Both the position numbers and the translations under genes were made by a program. This document shows, in pieces, positions 47,501 through 60,200 of a DNA stretch of 64,000 nt. Position 1 is the first letter of the stretch. Every line of letters starts with the position of its first letter. Location: contig OZ004585.1 in assembly GCA_963924555.1 (NCBI GenBank), forward strand, positions 6,027,488-6,091,487, given 5' to 3'. Under the pieces are notes generated by a model. That model saw only the letters and a program-made list of their open reading frames with translations. It was not told the DNA's origin and did no database searches. Origin of the DNA: Crambe crambe (lineage: Eukaryota > Porifera > Demospongiae > Poecilosclerida > Crambeidae).

Positions 47501-48208
47501 TTTGTAGATGTAATAATTCACTGTAGCCTTCTGAGAACCTGTAGAGTAAGGGTAGAAGAGAAAGAAGAGTTTTTAGTTTATACAGTCTTATGACCTTTGA
47601 CCCGCCATCCCTACTTAGAGAGTGCTATATAGCGCACTCTCTGATACTATAATTGGGATTCATATACACAGGATTTGATGGGGCTAAAATTTTACCCTGA
47701 TCATCCCCTAGCTGTTTATTATGACCATATTATTCACTTTGAATTTAGGTCCATAATAAAAAAGGGTGAAATTATATTGGTTATCCAATAGCAATTTGGC
47801 ACACCCCATGCTTGAGAATTAATTTAATTACCTCTTAAATTCATTCAATTAACATTGCATCCTATGGCTCCTCCCTTCTCCATGAATCAATGAGTATAGA
47901 GCAAGCATGGATGCTATAAATTTCATCTAAAATACCTCCAGGCTTACCCACATATTGACAATGCAATAATTATTGCATATAATTAATTTTAAATGTTAAT
48001 TATTTCATTGTCCTTGAAAAACATGGCAGGCCATTATGCACATCCTGCATGTTCCATAGTAATGACTTTTTTTATTTTTATTCTTGCAAGACTCCACCAC
48101 AATTTTTACAACTTTCTTCACAACCTCCATAACATCAGTTACTCCTGCAGGTAATTCCAAAACCATAATTTTATCAAATAAATTTCTGGTTAATATTTTA
48201 ATAATAGC

Positions 48209-48255
<47 letters not shown>

Positions 48256-51200
48256 CACCTGCTTATTTCACATGGTGATGTCTTCCTTCAGTGAGCCTGT
48301 GCAGTCTCTTGCTATAGACTTTGGGCATACTACAGTCTCTGTTGCCTTGCTTGTTCTATCTTTACCAGCCTGGATAATGGCTTACTGCATGTTACTCTCT
48401 CTCTCTCCTCTTTGTACATGTTCAACTCTTAGAGCATCAAGATTTGTATCGAACCCATAGCTAGAAACCTTGAGTACTTGGGCATATCGAGCCGCTTTGA
48501 GGCTCAATTTGCCCTTTCTTACCTTATACAATGAGTGACACACATGCATGTAATCAATTGACCTTTGAACCATTATGGACAGACATACATACATGCATAC
48601 AAATGTTTTTATTTAAGATAATGAATCAAAGTGTAAATATAATGAAACTATATTACTTAATAATATAGTATTAATTGTACAATAACAGTATTTTCATTTA
48701 CACACCCTGATATAGGATCTTCTATTGGAATTGGAATTGGAGTTGGAATTGGTGTTCCAGTAATAATAATAATAATAATAATCATTATTATTATTGCTGT
48801 TTGTCAGAATTATTCAAAGCAAAGGGACAATCAAGGTATATAGCTATAATAGTATAGCCCTCTATATAATAGCCCCATTACATAGTATAATTCCCATGGA
48901 AGGTGGGTGTGACATGGATTAAGCACCCTTTGTTCAGGCTGTACATCTATAATGTGACGAACAATGGCCCACACCACTGCACGATATACAAGGCTATGTA
49001 CCACCTATTATGTATTATTCTTCCCACCACTAAAATTATATGTTCAGTGACCTTTTCTTGATTGGCTATAGAGCCAAAAAAGTCAGATGGTAGCTATCAT
49101 TTAAAATTTACTATGCTTTTATTCCACTCCATAGGGCCACTATTTGTTGATTATTAGTTTCTCATCAGATGGTTTTGCTCAACTGATGCAGCAACATAGC
49201 TAGTATAATTTATTGGCCATTATGTTGATAGTTTTATTCATTCATTTTCTTGGAAAAACCACAGGAGTTGATACAGTTAGAAGTTCAATTATAATTTAGT
49301 CAAATCTTGTAGGTAGATGTGGGAGGGGGGTGAGAAACTAGTAATCAACAAAGTGCCCTAATAATTAAATTTTTCATGAGCATAAATTTTCTCTTACAAA
49401 TTAGCTAATTCAAGCAAGTTATTAAAATTATAAGGGTGTAATAAAAGAACTTTGCACAACTATCTAAGTCTTACTGTAAAACTGTACTGGTATACCATCT
49501 TCATCAGCTACTCCCTGACTGCCTACAATTACCAGCTGCTAGCAAACTATTCTAGTTAGCTAAAAACAGCGATCGCGGATCTATCCAAAAATGGGTGTGG
49601 TCGGGCATGGTCAGGCAAAATTTTTGCCTGACCACGACTTACTTGACTCACTTATTGCTGAAGGGGGAATGAAGAGTAGGGATTTAAGTTGGGTGCATAT
49701 ATAGGTGTGGTTATTGAAATTAGGAGGCTAGGAGTGATAGGAATGCAGCTAAATTTTATGGCTATCCCTACATCAATTTTTGAAATTTTTTACGCTCATT
49801 TGTAATAATAATAATAACTAGCGAGTACCCGCAGAAACTCTGCGCACGCCTGCGCCTGCAAAAACTCTACACACGAATGTGTGTGTCCATTCACTGGACC
49901 ATGAGATCGAGTCCTACCAGTGACATATGTGAAGGGTACAAGTTATCAAGTAAAGGTCTATTAATTTTGCAAGGGCATTATCATGTTAGATTCAGTTGTT
50001 CTACCGATTGTAATGTGCAAGCTTTAAGCGAAATTTAATCGTGTGAATATTTTGATTTTAACTTGTACCCTTCACATTATGGTGTTTATTCTTCCTTTTC
50101 ACATGCATTAATTTGTAGTGAATCTGACCCACCCAGCTGAAAATAGGTACCTGGAATCTGGTTCAGGTGGGACTTCAGGTGCTCACACTTGGCTACTGAG
50201 GAGAGATAGTAAGTTTCAGACGTCAGTAAACAGTTCTTTGAGTGCAGAGGATAGACAGTAAGAGGTGTGGTGGTAGACTAATTTTTCTATTGTGATAGCA
50301 GTTGAGAGCTTCACTTGCAAACCTCAAAGCTTGACAATGTTGGCAAACTGAAGATATGGGCCCACGGTAGATGTTGCTTGTTTCATTAGCTAGCAGCTTC
50401 CCTTTGTTTGTTCTTCCCTATTAGTTCTCCTCACTCTGTGCCTCTCTCTTTCATCTTCTGTCAATTGCTCTTTGACTTCTCTGTCTCTCTCTCCCCCTTG
50501 CTCTTTCATCTTCAGTGTGCAGTCCAGCTCCTCTGCCTCTTAGTTCTCCTCATAGCTACTCTCTCTCACTGGCTGACATTTCTTCTCTTCCTCACTCTGT
50601 GCCTCTCTCTTTCTCACTTTCTCATGCTCTTTCATCTTCTGTCAAGTGCTCTCCAATATCAGTTGTGGTCCTTGCTGAGAAGAGATATAGTCTCAGTTTG
50701 AGACGTTACTGCTCAATTATATATACAGCTGACCATTCCCATACAGGAGTAAATCCTTTAGTGATGATTCCCAATTTTTCATTTTAACCTGCTTGCAAAC
50801 TGAAGATATGGGCTCAAGGTAGCTAGATGCATGCTGCTTGTTTCATTAGCAGCTGGTCTTTATCTTTGTTCTTCCCAGTTATAATCCTCATTCTCTCTCT
50901 CTCATTGGCTGAAATTTCTTCCTCTCGGGGTCCAACATGCCCCTCCCGTGGAAGCAAAATTAGATCCCTTTAGAGAAAATGAGTCAATAATCAAAAAAAA
51001 AATCTTTTGTGCTGCATTATAAACCTATTAACAACTTGTCAACAAATGCAACTTCATAATTAAAAAAGGGGGGGTCTGGACCCCCTGGACCCCTACCCTG
51101 GATCTACCCCTGGATCTTCCCAATTAGATGTCCTCATTCTCACACTTTTCTCCCCTTCTTCCTCACTCTGTGTCTTTCTCCTTCTCTTGCTCTTTCATCT

Positions 51201-54200
51201 TCTGTCAAGCATGCTGTTTGATTTCTCTGCTCTCCCTTGCTAGTTGTCCTCATACTGTTTCTCACTGGCTGACATTTCTTCCCTTCTTCTTCTCCCTCAC
51301 TCTGTGCCTTTCTCTTTCTCTTGCTCTTTCATCTTCCGTCAAGCATATAGCTACTCTTCGACTTCTCTGCCTCTTTCTCCCGTACTCTTTTTAATTTAAC
51401 TTTTGTGAAGTGTGCTCTCCAAATTTTCTGCCTCTCTTTCTCCCTTACCCTTTTATCTTCTGTGAAGTATGCTCTCCAACTTTTCTCTCCCTTGATCTTT
51501 CATCTTCTGTGAAGCATGCTCTCCAACTTTTCTGCCTCTCTCTTTCCCTTGATCTTTCATCTTCTATGAAGTGTGCTCTCCTGCCTCTTCTTCTCCCCAC
51601 ATTCTGTGCCTTTCTCTTCCTCTTTCATCTTCTGTCAAGCATACTCTATGACTTCTCTACCTCTCTCTGACTGTATGCTCTCCAACTTTTCTGCCTCTCT
51701 CTCTCTTGATCTTTTATCTTCTGTGAAGCGCGCTCTCCATCTTTTCTGCCTCTAGTTTCCACCTGAACTTCACTTATGCCTCTCTCTTTAGCTCTCCCTT
51801 GCATGCTAAGCCGAAATTTCGCGCCATTATATTTATATCTGAGCATGCACATATGTAATGATGTATAAAATCATTTAAAAATCAATTACTTACAGCCTTG
51901 CTGTTGTAGTCGTGTGGTAGTGTGCTGGCGTGCCGAGTGTGGGGACACGGGCTCGAGCCCCAACTCAACTAATTTTTTTTTTCCTTCTCAATTTTTAACT
52001 GTGATGCACTTACTGCGTGCGTACGTACGTACGTACGCACTGACAAGCACATTATTATATAGATAATAATAATAATAATAATAATACATAGATAGCTAAG
52101 TCATTCATGCTTTGCATGGAATATTCCATATTCACTTCAATCCTGTTGCAGATACTTCCCAGCATACTGATGATTGGCCACTGTCACCACCTCCATCATA
52201 TTCATCTTCCTACCCTTTATGTGTCAAGTGTGACGATCCTGCCATCACATCAAAGAATTTAGAAGATGAATTATCATTTATACTGGATACAAGATTATCA
52301 TATTCTGGACAAAATAATGAATATTATATGTTCAAGTTCTTGACTTCTGATCTGAATTTTGTCACACTATTCTCACTTAGTACTAAACAAGAACAGTTGC
52401 TCTCAGAAGCTGGAGTGCAGCAGCTGCAATGTGGAGAATGTAATATTATTATACCTTACAAGCAGTCAAGGAATGTCATCACACCTCATGTGGACTTGAA
52501 ACCTTCAAGTGATAATGTAATTAGAGGTAAGCGTTAATTAGGGTAATGTGCAACATTCCTAATAGCTAGCGTAAGCCGCCGATTATCGACCAGTACGTAT
52601 TATCGACCTTGGCAGCACCAATTATCGACTACATAGTATACGGAAAGTCTACGGTAGTAAACAAACGTAAACGGAGTTTTAAAAAATGGCTGCATTGAAA
52701 AATATATGGGAAAAACTTACAAGCTCTAGAGAGAAAACAGGACTTCAACAGCACGTATTTATCAACTGCAGTATGAAAGTAAGTTACTAGCTCACGTTAC
52801 CTATCGCCATGGCTCCGGAAGATCGCTTAAAAGGTACGAAAGCTATAGACTTAAAGTCGAATTTGGTGCTTGTTTAGTGAGGATGTATGGATAGATTATG
52901 ACTGGAGGAATATGAAACACAGACCAATGAAGACTGTCTCTGAAAAGTATAACCAGAATTCAACAAAAAGGAGAGCTTCTGCAGCAGTTCCATTCCACCG
53001 TTAAATTGTGAAGCAGTTTATGGTAGAAATGCTTCGTTCATTTTTTATTATATTTATTATGATGATGTATTTTATAGCATAAAGTAGTATAAAAGTATCT
53101 TTTTAAGGGCCCTAACATGTAGTGGAGCAAAACTGAAAGAAAGAATGGAACGGACGGTGATTGATATTATGATTTTCAACGGGTCGTCGAAAATTGGTGT
53201 CGGTGGTCGATAAATGATTTCATACTTGACGTAGTAGATTCAGCATAGCAAAATTTCTATCCAATTATGAGAAAAATAATTTATATGACTTTATAGAGGA
53301 TGAAATTATCTTTCCTATGGTTGTTGTTTGAGACTTTGACGACCATCGGTGAGGGAGATATGGTGCGAGGTACAACTTATGGTCGATAGTTGGCGGCTTA
53401 CGCTAGCTACTATGGCTAGAGAGCCGATTTATTTTCAATTTCTGTAGCCAGAAATATTGACGGGAATTATATTATTATGCTACCAATGACGGTATCTAAT
53501 TTGATGACGTGTAAGGTGCGTGCATTACACATGCATGCTGTGTACAGTTAGCTATTCTTGAGTTTGGTGATGGGTACGGGTTACTTGATTCACTTATTGC
53601 TGAAGGGGGAGTGAAGAGTAGGGATTTAAGTTGGGTGATATAGGAATGCAGCTGAATTTTATTGCTATCCCTACTTCATTTTTTATTTAGAAGAATTTTT
53701 CGCACTCGTTTGTAATTGGCGAACAAGCGAAGCGAGCAAGCACACACTTGTCATGTCAATCGAGATTCGCAATATATATGTATGGACTATGGTACGTACG
53801 TCAAAAATTGCGCATGCCCAATGTTTATACGTCAATAGCTAGGGGGTCAGGTTAATAATACGCATGCGCATACGTTCGTTTGACCTTTGACCCCACAAAT
53901 GAAACGTGCCCATAGCACTTAGAGAACAAACAGCTAGAGCTTATTGCTTTCTACAGCATTTTGTCATAGAGGCGCTAAGTGGATTGTAGGCGCTTGGCTT
54001 TCTACATGTAAGTGCTTGTGGTAAGCATTATACAGCCTCCTGTGTATGCAGCTGCCACAACTTAGCCCAATAAGTCAAAGTACAAATGACTTTCACCAAC
54101 TGCTTCGCTCGCTCGCCAATTAAATATGTTACACGAACGAACATACCCTAGTAATTGGCGAGCGAGCGAAGCGAGCGAGACACACACTTGTCATGTCAAT

Positions 54201-57200
54201 CGAGATTCACGATATATGTATGGACTATGGTACGTACGTCAAAAATTGCGCATGCCCAATGTTTATACGTCAATAGCTAGGGGGCCGGGTTAATAATACG
54301 CATGCGCATACGTTCGTTTGACCTTTAACCCCACAAATGAAACATACCCATAGAAATTAGAACAAACAGCTAGAGCTTATTGCTTTCTACAGCATTTTAT
54401 CATAGAGGCACTAAGTGGATTGTAGGCGCTTAGTGCTTGTGGTAAGCATTATACAGCCTCCTGTGTAGCAGCTGCCACGACCACTGCAATATCTTAGCCC
54501 AATAAGTCAAAGTACAAATGACTTTCACCAACTGCTTCGCTCGCCAATTGAATATGTTACACGAACATACCCTAGTAATAATAATAATTAATAAGATCAG
54601 AGTACTGACTTACTGGCTGCAGCTATGACATTGATATCGTTGCAATCTGCTTGAGCGCTACTTACAGGCGTACCTTTTGCTACTAAGCTTGTACTATACA
54701 AAATCATCACTATCAATAGCATGGGGAAGGCTAAAGTCTATTTGCGTTCACCTTGCCCTTCGCAGTTAAAAGCTCATCGAAGTTCGGTTGTCAGTTCTTG
54801 CAGTTCGTTTCAATTGGTTTTTTTTTCGGAGGTCTAGCCCAGTTGATTCAGTGTCAGCAATTCTAATCCTAGGTCAGGATGACTCAAAGAAAGCTAGGAT
54901 CTTTTTTCCTGAAGTCTTCTTCAACTCCCACGTAAGCGGTTAAGTTATCAACCTTTGGTGGGTACCACAGAACCAACAAGATGGCTAGTTGCTACTGCAC
55001 CTAGTTAGGAAGTAAAAAACATGTTCTAGCTACTATTACTGCTCTAGCTACTATTACTGCTGTAGCTACTATTACTACTATAGCAAGCTTGTGCACTATG
55101 CCACTCTATTGATTGCACTTTTTACTCTATAGGAAAAGACCCAGAGTGGAAGTTGAAGGTGATCATTCTGTTGTTCCTGCCTCTTCAATATCTCAAGGCC
55201 CTTCCCTTGATGCTAATGAATCTTTAGCATCTCTGTCTCCCCCACCATTCTTGCATAATTCTTTGGATGTTTCTGATACATCTACTCCCCTATTTAGTCC
55301 CCCATCTCATCCCTCAGCTAGTCGCTTAGCGGATTTTGATACTCCAGCCTCTCCTGGCCCATCTTCTATGCATATGAGCACTTCCAGTGAGTCTTGCAGC
55401 GTACCTTGCTATGACATTGGTTTATTGTTGAAATCAACACCTCAGTCTCATGTACGGTGTTTTTCTTCATCAAGGAAATACTCCATTTTAACAATCATTT
55501 TAAGCCTCCAAGTAACTTTAAATTTCCAAGTAAATTTATGGATGGTTGCCAGAGGTGTTGCCAATACTCTTACTTAGTAGATAACCCGTGGTTCGTGTAC
55601 AGCAAGGAAGAAGATGGCTTATTTTGTTTACCATGTGTCCTCTTTGCTAGTAAAGAGAAGTTGGGCCAGTTGGTTACTGAAAAGTTGGACAAAGAAAACC
55701 TCTAAGTTTTCTAATCATAATTCTAAACAGTACCATAAATTGGCTGTCACTCAGGCTGAAGCTTTAAAGTCTTCACATAATAGGCCTGAATAGATAATCA
55801 ACTTAAAGGTATTAAAGAAGATGAGATAGCTAAAAATAGGACTATAATAAAGCATATTGCTTCTGCTATTCATCTCTGTGGCACACAATCTATAGCTCTC
55901 CATGGGCACAGAGATGACAGCACTTCTGATTCTGACAATAAGGGGAATTTTTGGCAATACTTAATTATAGCATAAAGTGTGGGAATATACTATGCTTGCT
56001 CATCATTTCAAAGATGCTTCCAAGAATGCTATGTACACTAGTAAAACCATACAAAATCAGATCATTGATATAATAGGTAATCATATTAGAGATAAAATAC
56101 TAAGTGAAATAAAAGAAGCAAAATATTACTCCATTTTATGTGATGAAGTGAGTGATGTGTCTAATAAAGAACAAGTTTCAATAGTAATAAGATTTGTAGA
56201 TAGTAGTAATTGCATACGTGAAGAGTTCTTAGACTTCATCTTAACTGAAAGGGTAACAGGAGAAGTTTTGGCTTGTAATATTAAAGACTCTAACTAAATA
56301 TGGTTTGGACTTCGAAAATTGTGGAGGCCAGGGATATGACGGGGCCTCTAACATGTTGGCTCGGCATGGTGTGCAGGAAATATTGAGTGAAGAAAATAGC
56401 AAAGCTGTATACATCCATTGTAATTCACATATTCTCAACTTGTGTATAGTGCAGGCATGTTCTTTGCAGTCCATTCGGAATATGAATGGTACTGTTACTG
56501 AGTCTTCCTTTTTCTTCAAGAATAGCCCCAAAAGGCAAAAATTCCTTGAGCTTGTAATAGATAAGCAAACCAAAGTTTCTAAAGTAAAAGATTTATGCAG
56601 GACTCGCTGGATTTACTGCCACGAAGCATACAAATTTTTTTTAAAATAATTATTTACATAGTGTTATGTTAGCAATTACTAATAATGATAATACATTATG
56701 GCAATATGGACTGGCAGCAAATGGTCTATTGAAGGCATTTAGTGGCTTTAATTTTTATAGTTACCATGAATTGCATGTCAGTAATCAAACCTCTTAGCAT
56801 TAAACTACAATACAGAACTAATGATATTATTTATGCTTATTCTAAATTAAAGATGTAATTAAGGAATTAAAGTCAATACGTGCTGATGACCAATTACTTC
56901 ATACTTGGTGTGAACAAGCTGCATCTCTGGCTAATGATGTTGATGTTGAACCAACAGTTCCTAGAACTGTTGGACGGCAGCTTGGTTGTGAGAATGTTGA
57001 ATATACTTCGATTGAAGAGTACTATAGAAGAATCATTGTAATACCGTTGCTAGACCACCCAGCAGATGCAGGAAAGATTTGGAGACCATCAAATAATATT
57101 ATTAGTATCTAAATTGCTGTGCTTAGTACCTTCATTCCTATGTGATGACTCTACTCTGAACTTGGATGAAATGTTGGAGTTTTATCGTGATGACCTACCT

Positions 57201-60200
57201 AACTCTGCTGTGGTAGGTACTGAAATCTCCAGGTGGAAACTGAAGTGGCTTGACCAAAGCAATCTTCCATGTAGAGTAGATTTTCAATTATTGACCGCCA
57301 TATATGAACGGACACTACAGAGGACAGCCTGGATATTAGCTAATAATATAAAATTCCACGATGGAAAGATAGGGCAAACCTGCACTAATTAAATATGAAG
57401 CGCAAAGATCACTTAACATCGGGCAATCTCATTGATAATCGGATACCCCCTAGTAGAAATCACACAGTACACGATACCAACTAAGCCTACGGACTAACTG
57501 GTAGCCCCAAGCTGCTACTACAATCATTCAACAATTCAACTTCTCAGCTGCAAACTGGGCGGAGCTAATAGAATTTAAAATAAACACGTCAGCAACTTGA
57601 TATGCAAACGATCCATTGACTCTTCCTGGCCATTACAAAGCTTTGGAAGTAAGTATTTTAGCATCTTTTAGTTGCAAAATAGTACATCCAACATATTTAG
57701 AAGGATCCACCTAGCGTACTTTTATTCTAAGATTGGGTACCTAAGGGTTTGGCCGTGTATTATCGCAGCAGAATACACGGCCAAAACCATAGCTTAAGCT
57801 AAAATATGTCGGATGTGCTATTTTAAAATTGCTCCAGAACTCACTTCTAATGCTTTGTAATGGCCAGGAAGAGTGAATGGACCGTTCGCTGTCCGAATAT
57901 CAAGTTGCTGACGTGTTCATTTGAAATTCTATTAGCTCCGCCCAGTTTGCAGCTGGGAAGTTGAATTGTTGAATGATTGTAGTAGCAGCTTGGGACTACC
58001 AGTAGCGATGTCAGTAGTCTCGCGTGGGCCAGACTCTCACACGCAGAAGAGTCCAACTCCTATACCGTGAGTAACAGCAGCGCGCGCCGCGCATAAAAAA
58101 TCGCATCACAGTACATCATGACTAAGTCGAAATAGTGCGAGCAAAAATGGCTCAAGATTTTTTGAAGCTATTCAAGAAGGTGGACGTAGGATTGGCTATT
58201 CAATTCTAAAAGTCATACAAATAGAAGCAATAAGCTCCTTCATGAAGAGATAATTGCTATCGATTGCATGCAGCTAGTTAGAGATACAGAATTTAAAATA
58301 ATTCTTGACGTAATGAGCCTATTTAAAGGAAAATTGTGTGTATCGATGCTTTTGTGTATATCTCTGGATTGAAGCCACCAATTCTCTTCAAATTTGAAAT
58401 ACAAATGAGAAATAGTGCACACTACAATATATTTGAATCTGATAGACAGAGAATGACTATTACCTGATTTTTAGCAGCTTGGGTAGATCATTAAAATAGT
58501 TTTTTAAAGTCTCTTCACTCATGCTTATACTTATGCCAGCATCAGCACAGGTTGCTCCAAGACATGACATTTTGCTCAGCAGTAGTTAAATTGTTGCCCT
58601 GCCCACTTTTTCACGATCATTAATTTTCTCAGGTCAATCCGCGAAAAAGTAAGCTGGTAAGAATGATTTTGTGCACCTAACTATTCGTAGATAGGGGTAA
58701 AGAATATGTGTGTTCGAGTTTTCAATTTTGATCATGCAATTATGACATTATTTTTGTAAGAAATGTACACAGTGCAAGCATAAAGCTATGAAATCATCGA
58801 ATATAGTGTTGATATTCAAATTCTATGCTATTTTTTACCCCTGGGAGTAACTTCTTCTCTAACTAACAGCTTATCAAGTCTCCATTCTTGCACACACACT
58901 CTCCCGTTCCAGCTGTTTACATAGAAAACTCTGTACACGTATCCGCCCATGCACAACTTCCGGTTTGATATTGCTACTACCAGTTAATCCGTAGGCTTAG
59001 TTGATATCGTGTACTGTGTGATTTCTACTAGGGGGCATCCTGAGATTGCCCGATGTTAAGTGATCTTCGGACGTTTCTTTTGTGGTGGATTCTCTGCATG
59101 GTATTATTCCATTGATCCCTCGCACTTCATATTTAATTAGTGCAGGTTTGCCCTATCTTTCCATCATGGAATTTTATTTTATTAATGTCCAGGCTGTCCT
59201 CTACAGTGTCTGTTCATATAATATGGCGGTTGATAATTGAAAATCTACTCTACTTTAAAGGAAACCATACAGCAATGTGATACTGATTTTTTCCCTAACA
59301 TATTATACTTTGCTAAGAATAGCATGTACATTGCCTGTTACCTCATGCGAAAATGAGAGGGCAAATAGTACTCTTGAAAGAGTGAAAACATCTCTGCACA
59401 GCACTATGGGTCAGGAGAGGCTATCTGCTTTAACCATGATGAGCGTGCACCGTGATTTAGAAATAGATTATGATGACATTATTGATAGATTTAAGCTGGT
59501 ATGTAATCGAAGAATTCCTCTATAAATGTATGTATATTGTTATTTTTTAGTGTTAGGTTTAACATAAAGCGGGGCAATTCTGAATGGTTCAATATTTCTG
59601 AAATTACTGAGAATTCAAAGCTCAAAGTTGGAAGATAAATACTATGATAGTAGAATATATCCTCCAACTTTGAGCTCAGAAGTCTCAGTAGTTTCAGAAA
59701 TATTGAACCGTTGGGAATTACCTCACCATTCAGAATTGCCCATTAATATGTATATATTGATGATACTTTTTAATTCCCCTAAGTATGTATGTATTGTTGT
59801 TATGCATGATACTTTTTAAACTGACTTTCCATTCCATTCACTAACATGCTTCATCATTTCCTCATTGACATGCTCCGATTCCTTCAGCACTGTTATCATG
59901 AATATTTTTTGTCAGTTTCATCATTCAAGCATTACTAAGTTGTCATTGTCATCCATCATTAGATAGTTCATTAAAAAGTACAATTAAAAGAAGGTGTGGC
60001 TTGGGGAAAGTGGGCGTGGTTTCAAAAATTTATCCGCGCTAACCGATAGACCCCCCTCTTTAAAAAATCCTACATCCGCCCCTGCTTCGATAACTTGCTC
60101 AATTCTTGACCAATTTCAAAATTTCAAACAGCAACTAGCTAATTATCCGAGATTTGCTTTTTTATAAGGACCCATTCCTTACCTGCCAGTAAAAAGTTCG

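Larger units (their letters stand above)
41312..48090 (+). other. Intron 3 of the death-domain receptor, repeat-filled
   Basis: 6.8 kb with no convincing exon. It contains the dispersed repeat 41643-42262, the 5-bp-duplication element 42299-42732, a fold-back at about 44640-45030, the large palindrome 45373-46427, a palindromic MITE 46911-47154 and a hairpin copy 47607-47646. The stretch 42733-44640 holds only scattered non-coding sequence, including a lone cgtaagccaccaattatc end near 43047. Confidence 0.55.
48836..52151 (+). other. Intron 5 of the death-domain receptor
   Basis: Contains a repeat block at 49625-49805 shared with 53575-53710 (attgctgaagggggaatgaa), a partial end of the 5-bp family ending acccctg near 51114, the pyrimidine-rich minisatellite, a tRNA-like/SINE-like segment, and short (GTAC)n and (AAT)n runs near 52020-52085. 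No exon seen. Confidence 0.5.
55131..59525 (+). pseudogene. ZMYM1-like hAT transposase pseudogene, split by an insertion
   Basis: Recognisable blocks in order: Ser/Pro-rich N-terminus; PWFVYSKEEDGLFCLPCVLF (TTF-type zinc-finger region, 55590-55650); SIALHGHRDD and NKGNFWQYL (55890-55960); ILSEIKEAKYYSILCDEVSD (56096-56155); GQGYDGASNMLARHGVQEIL (56327-56386); IHCNSHILNLCIV; KVKDLCRTRWIYCHEAY; EEYYRRIIVIPLLDH and RFGDHQIILLVSKLL (57015-57125); and, after the insertion, LLRIACTLPVTSCENERANS and LERVKTSLHSTMGQERLSAL (59311-59440). Blocks change frame repeatedly and carry stops. Here the hAT glutamate motif (CENER) is kept. It lies in intron 6 of the death-domain receptor. Confidence 0.75.

Noticed and set aside
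48084..48278. Open frame with a poly-Asn run
   Set aside because: The run is the intronic (TAA)n microsatellite; only 48091-48150 is coding, as exon 4.
50408..51755. Several Ser/Leu/Pro-rich open frames
   Set aside because: They are translations of the CT-rich minisatellite in multiple frames, with no domain.
51888..51965. Functional tRNA gene
   Set aside because: A/B-box-like motifs are present but acceptor and anticodon stems do not pair; a SINE-like relic is more likely.
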